Below, in pieces: positions 24,297 through 31,543 of a DNA stretch of 51,228 nt. The notes below the pieces were generated by a model that was not told where the DNA came from, did no database searches, and was given only the letters and a program-made list of their open reading frames with translations. Every line of letters starts with the position of its first letter. Position 1 is the first letter of the stretch. Location: NCBI GenBank assembly GCA_017942035.1, contig JAGAVG010000013.1, forward strand, positions 1-51,228, given 5' to 3'. A program made the translations under genes and the position numbers. The DNA comes from a bacterium (lineage in GTDB: Bacteria; Cyanobacteriota; Vampirovibrionia; Gastranaerophilales; Gastranaerophilaceae).

Positions 24297-24410
24297 ATGG
24301 ACAAATTTGAAAAGGCAAATGAATACTTTAAACTCAAAAGCAAATTAACCTTTAGTTTAAAAAAATACTTGACATCAACCTTCGCTTTTGATACACTGGT
24401 TGCGCTGTAA
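24297..24410 (+). CDS. Possible 37-residue peptide
   Basis: ATG at 24297 follows GAAAGGA by nine bases; the frame (starting MDKFEKANEYFKLKSK) ends with TAA at 24410. The promoter at 24369-24397 lies inside its 3' half, which argues against selection for the peptide. It is kept as a low-confidence entry. Confidence 0.3.
   Translation: MDKFEKANEYFKLKSKLTFSLKKYLTSTFAFDTLVAL
24369..24397 (+). promoter_or_regulatory. Strong sigma-70-type promoter before the terminase RNA leader
   Basis: TTGACA at 24369-24374, a 17-base spacer, and TACACT at 24392-24397. Transcription should start near 24404, putting the foldable element at the 5' end of the transcript. It is the closest match to consensus that I found in the phage-like region. 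Confidence 0.7.
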
Positions 24411-24490
24411 AGCCCGTTACAAGGGGTCATGAAAGAGGTTGTAGAGGCTATTACATAGTGCTTTCATTTTCCTTTGCTAACGGCTTTTAA
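24404..24490 (+). ncRNA. Candidate structured RNA / leader before terL
   Basis: Nested complementary arms: AAAG and CCGTTA (24409-24419, with one bulged C) with TAACGG and CTTT (24478-24487); CAAGG (24420-24424) with CCTTTG (24471-24476, one bulge); ATGAAAG (24429-24435) with CTTTCAT (24461-24467, seven perfect pairs); and a small apical TGTA/TACA hairpin. No reading frame fits it. It matches no riboswitch that I know. It may be a leader controlling terL, a short RNA of its own, or by position a packaging RNA; the last is speculation. Confidence 0.5.
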
Positions 24491-24538
24491 CTTTTGGGAG
24501 TTTATTGTAATAAAAACATAATTTAAGGAACAGTCATA

Positions 24539-25828
24539 ATGAAATATGATTTATTAAGGGCTCAGCGAGAGTTCCTTGAAATTCCGCATGATTTCAGCCT
24601 GGATGTTGCTGTATATCAAGGCGGATACGGAAGCGGTAAAACCTTTTCCGGATCTCTTCTCGGAATATTATTGTGCATAAAATTTCCGGGGATAAGAGGA
24701 CTTGTCGGAGCTCAAACATACACGCTTGTAAGAGATACAACACTTCAATCTTACTTTGAACATTTTGAAAACATCGGATTTCAAGAAGGAGAAGATTACA
24801 ACTGGTCAAGTTCTCTTCAAAAAATAACCTTCAAAAACGGTTCAGAAATATTATTCAGACACTTCGACGAACCCAATAAATTAAAATCGCTAAATTTAGG
24901 ATTTGTTGAAATTGAGGAAATGTCTGAAGTTCCGTATGAGACGTTTAAAGTCCTGCTCAGCCGCATGAGACAGAGAGTAAAACCTAAATGGAAAAATTTC
25001 ACCTACAGAATTTTCGGCCACACAAATCCGGAATTTAACAGAGGCTGGATTTATGAGACTTTTGTGGAAAACCATCCGGAAAATTACAGATTAATAACTG
25101 CCCCGACCACCGAAAACCGATTTCTTCCGCAAGGATATTGTGATGAATTAAAAAAATTATATGATGAAAAATATTATAACATATTTGTTCTCGCTCAAAA
25201 TGGAGAAAGCTCATCAAACCTGGTGGTCAAAGATTTTACAGACAAAAATGTAAGAGAAATAAAATACCAGCCGGAACTTGATTTACACATTACCTGTGAC
25301 TTTAACGTTGATCCGATGTGCTGGATATTTGCCCACAAAACAGATGAGAAAGTCTTTTACTTTGATGAAATCGCAATGGAAAACACAACAACCGCAAAAG
25401 CCTGCGAAGAATTTCTCAGACGATATCCCGCTCATAAGGGTAATGTCATAGTAAACGGTGACGCCTCGGGAGATAACAGAAGCTGTACAAGCGAATATAC
25501 GAATTACGTCATTATAAAGAAAAAACTTCTTGAATACGGATACGATGCCGAAATTAGAATCAAACCGTTTAATCCGCCTATAAAGAACAGAATTGCGGCA
25601 TTTAATGCTAAAGTTCGAAACGCTAATGGTGATATAGGTATATTTGTTGATAAAAAATGTGAAAAACTTTTATACAACATATATAATCTCAAATACAAAG
25701 AAGGCACCTCCCGAATTGATATTCCGAGCTATCAGCAAATAAAACAAACAAAGGAACTCAAATTCTTATCACACCCGATGGATGCTGCATCATATCTTGT
25801 GGATTACTACTGGCCGATAAAACTTTAA
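24539..25828 (+). CDS. Terminase large subunit
   Basis: 429 residues. The ATPase half has Walker A GGYGSGKT at 28-35 and Walker B FVEIEEMSE near 120. The nuclease half has CDFNVDP, NGDASGD and a closing HPMDAASYLVDYYW, the three acidic RNase H-like positions. It cuts and pumps DNA into the prohead through the portal. All key residues seem intact. AAGGAAC precedes the ATG by seven bases. It is the last large gene of the cassette instead of one of the first. Confidence 0.93.
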   Translation: MKYDLLRAQREFLEIPHDFSLDVAVYQGGYGSGKTFSGSLLGILLCIKFPGIRGLVGAQTYTLVRDTTLQSYFEHFENIGFQEGEDYNWSSSLQKITFKNGSEILFRHFDEPNKLKSLNLGFVEIEEMSEVPYETFKVLLSRMRQRVKPKWKNFTYRIFGHTNPEFNRGWIYETFVENHPENYRLITAPTTENRFLPQGYCDELKKLYDEKYYNIFVLAQNGESSSNLVVKDFTDKNVREIKYQPELDLHITCDFNVDPMCWIFAHKTDEKVFYFDEIAMENTTTAKACEEFLRRYPAHKGNVIVNGDASGDNRSCTSEYTNYVIIKKKLLEYGYDAEIRIKPFNPPIKNRIAAFNAKVRNANGDIGIFVDKKCEKLLYNIYNLKYKEGTSRIDIPSYQQIKQTKELKFLSHPMDAASYLVDYYWPIKL

Positions 25829-25868
25829 AAAGTTTTTTATTATCTTAATAAAAAGCAGAAAGGTAAAC

Positions 25869-26096
25869 ATGGAAAAAATGATAATTTATTCTCCGATTTT
25901 GATTGCCGTAATGGTTTTTCTGATACAGCAAAGAATCGTCGTAACTCCGGAACAATTAGAGAAAAAACACCGCGAAATAATGGAAGATATTGAAGAAAAA
26001 TTTGTAACCATTAACAGTTATAGAGATTTAAAAGAACAGTTTTCCGAAATAAAAGATAAAATTGATAAAATTTACGACGCTATCGTTTTTAAATAA
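25869..26096 (+). CDS. Small membrane protein with coiled coil (holin/spanin-like)
   Basis: 75 residues: one N-terminal membrane segment (IIYSPILIAVMVFLI) followed by a charged coiled coil (TPEQLEKKHREIMEDIEEKF, LKEQFSEIKDKIDKIYD). This layout is shared by phage accessory membrane proteins and inner-membrane spanins. It follows the large terminase by 40 bp, with AGAAAGG before the ATG. With the amidase at 15.7 kb it could complete a lysis set, but no classical holin is identified. Confidence 0.65.
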   Translation: MEKMIIYSPILIAVMVFLIQQRIVVTPEQLEKKHREIMEDIEEKFVTINSYRDLKEQFSEIKDKIDKIYDAIVFK

Positions 26097-26229
26097 ATCC
26101 GGATTTTCTTATTGTAAATTTTTATTAAGAATTGTCTTAAAATTTTTAAAGTTTAAGGATAAAAAAGCCGTAAATATAAACAAAAGGAAAAATTGTTACT
26201 AAAAATAAACTGAAAGGAAAGCTAAAGCA

Positions 26230-27867
26230 ATGGGATTGGCAGCATCACAAGCAAGATTTTTAGCCATAACCGCGAGAAAAGCGAATTGTGAATATAAATC
26301 TATGGCTTATGCTCAGGACAAACTGGAGATAAGCCGTCAGTTGACCAATGCAACCGCTGACTATCAGGATGCGCTAAATTCAACAAAATTAGTCTGGAAC
26401 GCAAGCGGTTCAGAAACTGCAGTAACAGATTTATCTTATAATGTCATGATGTCTCCTTCTGCATTAAACGGATATGATCCGTATCTTATAGTAGATCCAG
26501 CAACCGGCAAAGTTGTTTTAAATGATGTATATAAAAAAGTTATGGAAGATGTTGAGCCTAAAATTTTGTCAGATGGTTCTCAACCAGGACTTCAATCAGA
26601 TGGTACTCCATATCAATACTCAAAAGCTGGCCGCGATGCATTTATTGATTCTCTTGTAAAAAATGGACTTTTGGCATCTTCTATGGGAGATTTGGTAAAG
26701 GGTATGGATTATGTCAAAGATGCCGGTCTTGGCGCAGAACCGCTGGATAAAACGGCATCAAATGCAATGACATTACCAAATTTAATCCAATATTTTAATA
26801 ACAGAGAATATGGAATAGATTTAAATCAGATTTTAACAACAACAGATAAAGATAATAAAAGTACAGCTCCAAAATACTCTTCTGAAAGAAAAGCAAGCGA
26901 AGGCTGGACATTAACAGAGAACGGAACTATTCAATCAGGCTTTAAAAACGCTAAAGATTTTAATATCGCAACACTCTTGAAGAAAGATGTAGTTTTGACA
27001 GCCAACAATATGAGCCGTGAAGATTTTGGCGCTCAGGTTGCTAATATTATAACCTTAATGGCTGAAAGTTTGGGCTACAATTCAAACGAAGCAAAAGCTC
27101 TTTATACAGATACCAAATCACAAGATGCACTGAGAGCAGCTTATGATGCAACAATGCTCAAATTCAGTAACTCTTCAGCAGTTGATGCCGGCGGAACCAA
27201 AAATACAGCAGGACAGTATTCAAATACCCTTGAAAAAGCAAATGATTACAATGCCATTACTTATTCAAAAGGAAAAGATAATACAAAATGCGCAGTAAGC
27301 TTAACGAACATATTAAGCACCTTCTTAACTAACTACGCACAGGCTCTGGAAGGTTATGAATGCGGATATTCGTCGAAAAAAGAAGTTAAAGACAGCGTCT
27401 CCGTTACCGAAGATCCAAGCTATTATTATATAGTTAACAATACTGGCTCAATAGCCTCTGAAACTGATATGCTGATAGCGGATTTCTATAATATTATGTA
27501 CAATAATATATGTTCAAACGGATGGACAACTATAGAAGGCGCAGACATCAATGATCAGGATTACCTGAGACACGCCCTGAAAAACGGCCAGTTATTTATT
27601 TCTTCTCTGAACTCTGATGGCTACTACTATCAAGGTGCTTATACAGATAACGGTTATATAGAAGAAGTTACAGATAATGACGCAATTGCAGTTGCTGAAG
27701 CTGAATACACAAAATTAAAAACACAACTGGATTACAAGGAAGAAAGAATTGATTTGCAGATGAAAAATCTTGACCTTGAAATTTCAGCACTATCAACTGA
27801 ATACGACACAGTTAAGAGTTTGATATCAAAAGGTGTCGAAAAAACATTCACTATGTTTGGCTCTTAA
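26230..27867 (+). CDS. Large helical protein of unknown function
   Basis: 545 residues. No signal peptide. The N-terminal 60 residues are an unbroken amphipathic helix (LAASQARFLAITARKANCEY, then QDKLEISRQLTNATADYQ), and the C-terminal 60 residues are a second coiled coil (KEERIDLQMKNLDLEISALS). A Tyr/Asn/Ser-rich middle separates them. Helices at both ends recall flagellin, hook or translocator proteins, but there is no sequence match that I can state. The 109-residue protein at 41290-41619 has the same end-helix plan without the middle. AAAGGAAAG precedes the ATG. It converges with the glycosyltransferase gene, overlapping by 17 bases. It could be the last gene of the phage-like run or a host surface protein. 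Confidence 0.7.
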   Translation: MGLAASQARFLAITARKANCEYKSMAYAQDKLEISRQLTNATADYQDALNSTKLVWNASGSETAVTDLSYNVMMSPSALNGYDPYLIVDPATGKVVLNDVYKKVMEDVEPKILSDGSQPGLQSDGTPYQYSKAGRDAFIDSLVKNGLLASSMGDLVKGMDYVKDAGLGAEPLDKTASNAMTLPNLIQYFNNREYGIDLNQILTTTDKDNKSTAPKYSSERKASEGWTLTENGTIQSGFKNAKDFNIATLLKKDVVLTANNMSREDFGAQVANIITLMAESLGYNSNEAKALYTDTKSQDALRAAYDATMLKFSNSSAVDAGGTKNTAGQYSNTLEKANDYNAITYSKGKDNTKCAVSLTNILSTFLTNYAQALEGYECGYSSKKEVKDSVSVTEDPSYYYIVNNTGSIASETDMLIADFYNIMYNNICSNGWTTIEGADINDQDYLRHALKNGQLFISSLNSDGYYYQGAYTDNGYIEEVTDNDAIAVAEAEYTKLKTQLDYKEERIDLQMKNLDLEISALSTEYDTVKSLISKGVEKTFTMFGS

Positions 27868-28813
27868 CGGGTTTATTAATAATCTGTCTGAATAAATACA
27901 AATATGATAAAATTACTGTCACAAAAAGAATGACAGTATTTTTTTTACCGAATTTTTCATAAAACTTTTTGCGCTTTTTAAAAATAAATTCAAGTGTTAA
28001 AGGCCTTATTTTTAGATTATTTTTAAGATTTAAAGCTGTTGTATAATCATTGTTAAACCTTTTGTTTCCGCAAACATAATCAGAATGTCCAGCGTTAAAC
28101 TTATGCCTTCTGTAACCGGCAAGCGGCGCATAAATTATTGCAGACCCGCCGATTAAATTAGCAAGATTGAACAGGAATTTATCGGGACAGATTTTCCAAT
28201 TTTCAAAATTTTCATACTCAAGCAGAATTTCTATTGCAGATTTTCTAAACATCCCAGAGCTTGAAGGCGACCAGAACCACCCTCCGAAAGGCGCAGAATG
28301 TTTATCAAGAATTTTAAAACTTAAATTTTCAACATCGCAATTTAAAAGTTCATCAAGCTCCTTAATCTCCAACACACTGCTTTTTTGCGGAGATGATGGC
28401 GAGTGAAGAGTGTGAATATTGTCATTTTCATCAATTTCAATAATTTGAGATGATGTGAAAGCAACATTCGTTGCCATGTGAATTTTTATATGAGCTGCGG
28501 CGTAATCCTTCGTGATAACGTCATCCGAATCAATAAAAGAAACAAATTGCCCTTGCGCCTCTTTTAATCCTGTTTGACAAGCTCTCAACTGCCCATAATT
28601 GCGATCTTGTTTAATCAATTTTATATTTAAATCGGGATTTTTAGCGATATATTCTTCAATCAATTGAACGGAATTATCCTTTGAAAAGTCATCCACAACT
28701 ATAATTTCGAAGTTCCGATAAGTTTGATTTTTAATACTTTCGAGTGTTTTAAGAATATATTTTTCATAGTTATATGAAGTTACAACAAAAGTTATAAGGG
28801 GCAAATTAAGCAT
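27851..28813 (-). CDS. Family 2 glycosyltransferase
   Basis: 320 residues with a GT-A fold: TFVVTSYNYEKYILKTLESI near the N-terminus, IIVVDDFSKDNS, then QLRACQTGLKEAQG and the DxD-type FIDSDD. A C-terminal hydrophobic segment (NTVILFVTVILSYLYLF) would hold it at the membrane. It transfers a sugar from a nucleotide donor to an envelope glycan; donor and acceptor are unknown. It overlaps the stop of the DUF475 gene by eight bases and is probably co-transcribed with it. Confidence 0.9.
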   Translation of the reverse strand: MLNLPLITFVVTSYNYEKYILKTLESIKNQTYRNFEIIVVDDFSKDNSVQLIEEYIAKNPDLNIKLIKQDRNYGQLRACQTGLKEAQGQFVSFIDSDDVITKDYAAAHIKIHMATNVAFTSSQIIEIDENDNIHTLHSPSSPQKSSVLEIKELDELLNCDVENLSFKILDKHSAPFGGWFWSPSSSGMFRKSAIEILLEYENFENWKICPDKFLFNLANLIGGSAIIYAPLAGYRRHKFNAGHSDYVCGNKRFNNDYTTALNLKNNLKIRPLTLEFIFKKRKKFYEKFGKKNTVILFVTVILSYLYLFRQIINKPVKSQT

Positions 28814-29885
28814 CCTGAATTTCTCCTGAATTGCTTTTTTCTGCTAAAAGCCTTTCCATTTTTTTGTTGTGTATAATCGAGGATAAAAACGCCGCAAGAA
28901 TAAATCCAAATCCGATACCGCCTGTCACAATCTCCGGAACTTCTTTTACTGTAGATACAAGCATTAAACAAGCTAATGCGCCGATTGCCCAGTGCGCACC
29001 GTGTTCAAGATATAAAAACTGCTTTAGCGTTTTCTTTTCAACAAGCATAATCGTTAGAGAGCGAACAAACATTGCGCCGATTGCAAGCCCGATTGTAATT
29101 ATAATGATATCTTTACTCAAGGCAAAAGCCCCTAAAACCCCATCCAGAGAGAAAGAAGCATCAATAAGTTCCAGATAAATAAAACTTACCAAACCCGTGC
29201 ACTTGGCTGCCTCACCGCATTTTGCAAGTCTCATGTGTTCATGTTTTTCAAGGTAGTGGGTAAATCCGTCGATTAACAAATAGGTTAAAATTCCGCAAAT
29301 ACCGGATATAAGAACATGAACCTTGTATTCCGGCGCAATAAAATTCTGTGTTACAAGGAGCATTAAAAGTGCAATAACAATTTCAATTCCTTTGATATGA
29401 TCAAGATGAGAAAGCGGTCTTTCAATAGAGCTAATCCAGTGCACGTCTTTTTCATGGTTAAAGAAATAGTTAAGGAAAAGCATAATCAAAAACATTCCGC
29501 CGAAAGTCACAATCGGAGCGTGCGTTTGGTGAAGGTAATACGCGTATTTGTCAGCATTTGTCAGCGCAATTTTTGTGACCTCAAGCATTCCTAATTTTGC
29601 AAAAACAGAAACTACAAGCACAGGAAATAAAAATCTCATCCCGAATACTGCAATAATAATCCCCCAGGTCAAAAATCTATGCTGCCAAATTGGGGGCATT
29701 TTCTCTAATTTTGCGGCATTCACAACGGCATTGTCAAAAGACAAACTGACTTCTAACACCCCGAGAATAAGCGCGATAATAACACAAGTTATACCGGAAC
29801 CCGGATGAACGTGTTCGCCCCAAAGATAAGCCCCAATAACCCCAAATATCGTAACCAGATATGAACCTAAAAAATAATGCAGCAT
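28806..29885 (-). CDS. DUF475/TerC-like integral membrane protein
   Basis: 359 residues with about nine membrane helices. EVSLSFDNAVVNAAKLEKM near residue 45 and ELIDASFSLDGVLGAFALS near 235 are the paired acidic motifs typical of TerC/DUF475 proteins, which are linked to metal-ion export or tellurite resistance. The substrate is not known here. It is the first gene of a two-gene unit with the glycosyltransferase. Confidence 0.88.
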   Translation of the reverse strand: MLHYFLGSYLVTIFGVIGAYLWGEHVHPGSGITCVIIALILGVLEVSLSFDNAVVNAAKLEKMPPIWQHRFLTWGIIIAVFGMRFLFPVLVVSVFAKLGMLEVTKIALTNADKYAYYLHQTHAPIVTFGGMFLIMLFLNYFFNHEKDVHWISSIERPLSHLDHIKGIEIVIALLMLLVTQNFIAPEYKVHVLISGICGILTYLLIDGFTHYLEKHEHMRLAKCGEAAKCTGLVSFIYLELIDASFSLDGVLGAFALSKDIIIITIGLAIGAMFVRSLTIMLVEKKTLKQFLYLEHGAHWAIGALACLMLVSTVKEVPEIVTGGIGFGFILAAFLSSIIHNKKMERLLAEKSNSGEIQDA

Positions 29886-29982
29886 TTTTGCTCTCCCGAA
29901 AAATTATAACAAGAGTATTATATCATAGTTTTTCCCCCGCGCAATATATTAAGGTTTGGAAGTTAATAAGTGAGTAAGTAGC

Positions 29983-30262
29983 GTCATTACGAGCGCAGCG
30001 CGGCAATTTATATAACAGAAGAGGGCAGGCCGGTATCGTAAAAGACATGTCATGCTGAATTTATTTCAGCATCTTTTACCCTCTCTCTTTGTGAGAGCGA
30101 AATTGCGAACGGACGGAGCGAAGCGAGTCCGGATAGCGGAACAGCGAGGGCGGATAGTCCCAAAGGACTAAAAGCCCGAGCCTGTGGAGCTTGAAGCAAT
30201 TTCAAGACGGGGGTTGTATTTGTTAGTGAGCAGTATGCGAACTTACAAATTCGGGAGAGGGT
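29983..30262. repeat. Composite palindromic intergenic repeat D with nested element
   Basis: Starts with a CATTACGAGCGCAGCGCGGC variant, then GTCATGCTGAATTTATTTCAGCATC and ACCCTCTCTCTTTGTGAGAG. A nested element of about 105 bp runs from GAAATTGC (about 30110) to GCAATTTC (about 30200) and contains GAGTCCGGATAGCGG and GTCCCAAAGGAC. The host repeat then continues as TTGTTAGTGAGCAG...ACAAATTCGGGAGAGGG. Same nesting point as copy C, opposite orientation. No gene. Confidence 0.85.
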
Positions 30263-30282
30263 ATACTTTGTATCTACTTGAG

Positions 30283-30510
30283 TTAACCTTCGGATTTTGC
30301 AATCTCAAATTCCTTTAAAAATTCTGCAGGACTTTCATTGAATCCTTTTGTTATTTTTATAAAATTTTGAAAACAAACATCTCCAAAACCTCTTTCAAAT
30401 CGGCTTAATGCCGCCGGTTCAATTTCGCATTCAACCGCAAAGTCACTTAAAGATTTTGGCAATTCTTTTCGTTTTTTTCTTACATATTTCCCAATATCTG
30501 AGTATTGCAT
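30283..30510 (-). CDS. XRE-family HTH regulator, copy 1
   Basis: 75 residues from the ATG at 30510 (MQYSDIGKYVRKKRKE), chosen because copy 2 starts at the equivalent residue; the frame also opens at 30546. HTH: LSDFAVECEIEPAALSRFER. It ends with a conserved GFNESPAEFLKEFE. No Shine-Dalgarno is seen. CATAAT lies eight bases before the ATG, so the message may be leaderless. The 16-bp palindrome at 30545-30560 lies 34 bases upstream. Paralogue of 30909-31136. Confidence 0.85.
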   Translation of the reverse strand: MQYSDIGKYVRKKRKELPKSLSDFAVECEIEPAALSRFERGFGDVCFQNFIKITKGFNESPAEFLKEFEIAKSEG

Positions 30511-30544
30511 TTTATCAATTATGTAATACGATAGAATAAAAATC

Positions 30545-30560
30545 ATTGATAATTATCAAT
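30545..30560. promoter_or_regulatory. Palindromic operator, copy 1
   Basis: The perfect 16-bp palindrome ATTGATAATTATCAAT sits between the divergent XRE and HAD genes. The same palindrome, identical over 18 bases, occurs at 31170 upstream of the second XRE gene. On the HAD side it lies about 20 bases before the ATG, where a bound protein would block transcription. It is the probable binding site of one or both XRE proteins. Confidence 0.75.
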
Positions 30561-30579
30561 ATTTAATCAGGAGATACTT

Positions 30580-30927
30580 ATGCAAGAAATATATAAGAAA
30601 ACTATTTTAGTCGATTTAGATGGTGTTTTAAGTGATTACAAGGGGAATTACGATAAAAAATATATTCCTCCAATAAGAAAAGGAGCAAAAAATTTTTTGG
30701 AAGAATTAAGTAAAACCTATGAAATAAAAATCTTTACATCACGGTCGCTAAAAATAACTACAGAATGGTTAATAGATAATAAGCTAAATCAAATCATATC
30801 AGATGTCACAAATATAAAAGTACCAGCACACCTGATAATTGATGATAGAGCAATTTGCCATAATGGAAATTTTGAAAAGACAATAAAAGATATAAAATCC
30901 TTTGAAGTTTACTGGAAATTATCTTGA
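30580..30927 (+). CDS. Small HAD-superfamily hydrolase-like protein
   Basis: 115 residues. Motif I is DLDGVLSDY (nucleophile and acid/base Asp), motif II is FTSR, and the metal motif is IIDDRA near residue 90. The cap domain is missing, so it resembles short polynucleotide- or nucleotide-phosphatase HADs. AGGAG lies before the ATG. It is divergent from XRE copy 1 across the operator and overlaps the 3' end of XRE copy 2 by 19 bases. The substrate is unknown. Confidence 0.85.
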   Translation: MQEIYKKTILVDLDGVLSDYKGNYDKKYIPPIRKGAKNFLEELSKTYEIKIFTSRSLKITTEWLIDNKLNQIISDVTNIKVPAHLIIDDRAICHNGNFEKTIKDIKSFEVYWKLS

Positions 30928-31136
30928 GCTTCAAAATCCGACAAAAATTCTGCTATTGTTTGGTTAAAGCCTTTTACTATATTTTCCAATGTTTTTATTT
31001 TTACCCCTTGATGGTTATTTTCTATTCTACTTAAAACTGCCGGTTCAACATCGTTTAACATTGCAAATTTATTCAAAGTTAAACCTAATTCTTTTCTTCG
31101 TTCATGTATATATTTGCCGAGCAGTGAATAGTCCAT
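30909..31136 (-). CDS. XRE-family HTH regulator, copy 2
   Basis: 75 residues (MDYSLLGKYIHERRKELGLT), HTH at LNKFAMLNDVEPAVLSRIEN, with the same C-terminal GFNQTIAEFLSDFE as copy 1. No Shine-Dalgarno is seen. GCATAATTAAGCA precedes the ATG, matching the CATAATTGATAAA of copy 1. The palindrome at 31170-31185 lies 33 bases upstream. Its 3' end overlaps the HAD gene, so antisense interference is possible. Confidence 0.88.
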   Translation of the reverse strand: MDYSLLGKYIHERRKELGLTLNKFAMLNDVEPAVLSRIENNHQGVKIKTLENIVKGFNQTIAEFLSDFEAQDNFQ

Positions 31137-31169
31137 TGCTTAATTATGCAAAAGATTAAAAAATATTTC

Positions 31170-31185
31170 ATTGATAATTATCAAT
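31170..31185. promoter_or_regulatory. Palindromic operator, copy 2
   Basis: ATTGATAATTATCAAT, identical to the site at 30545. In both copies 22 bases separate the inner TTGATAATTATCAA from the CATAAT that precedes the XRE start. The rest of the gap to 31305 shows no gene. Confidence 0.75.
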
Positions 31186-31305
31186 ACATAAGGATAGAAA
31201 TTTGAATTAAAATTTCAACACAAAAACCTATACCGAAAGAGGGATTTGTCAAAAGTTTTCGGAAATTTTGCCGTAGATATTTTTGAGAAAAGAAAGGATT
31301 ATTTT

Positions 31306-31470
31306 ATGGCAAGAATTATCGAAGGAAAAAGAAGATTAATCAAAATGAACGCAAATGATGTTATGGCAGTTATCAGACAGTATCAGTTTGTAGTTAAAAA
31401 TTCGATTAACTATGAACATACGCGCGAGCTTTTAGAGAAAGCGGATTTTTATCTTCCTGAAGATGTTTAA
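31306..31470 (+). CDS. Conserved-looking small protein
   Basis: 54 residues from the ATG at 31306 (GAAAGGA eight bases before it): MARIIEGKRRLIKMNANDVM, then VIRQYQFVVKNSINYEHTRE and a LPEDV end. The frame reaches back to 31246 without a ribosome site. Basic N-terminus and helical. No family is recognised. It lies 73 bp before the heptose kinase gene and may be co-transcribed with it. Confidence 0.6.
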   Translation: MARIIEGKRRLIKMNANDVMAVIRQYQFVVKNSINYEHTRELLEKADFYLPEDV

Positions 31471-31543
31471 TCATGAGCCTTACTGACAGTTTTGCTTATT
31501 TTTTATATTTGTGATAAGCTGACTCCAGTAAGGATTTTTGATT

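Noticed and set aside
24404-24490. Known riboswitch or self-cleaving ribozyme before terL
   Set aside because: The motifs do not match the cores of the preQ1, THF, guanidine, fluoride, c-di-GMP, hammerhead or pistol classes that I could recall.
26230-27867. Flagellin
   Set aside because: Only the end-helix plan is similar; the conserved flagellin terminal sequences are absent and no flagellar gene is nearby.
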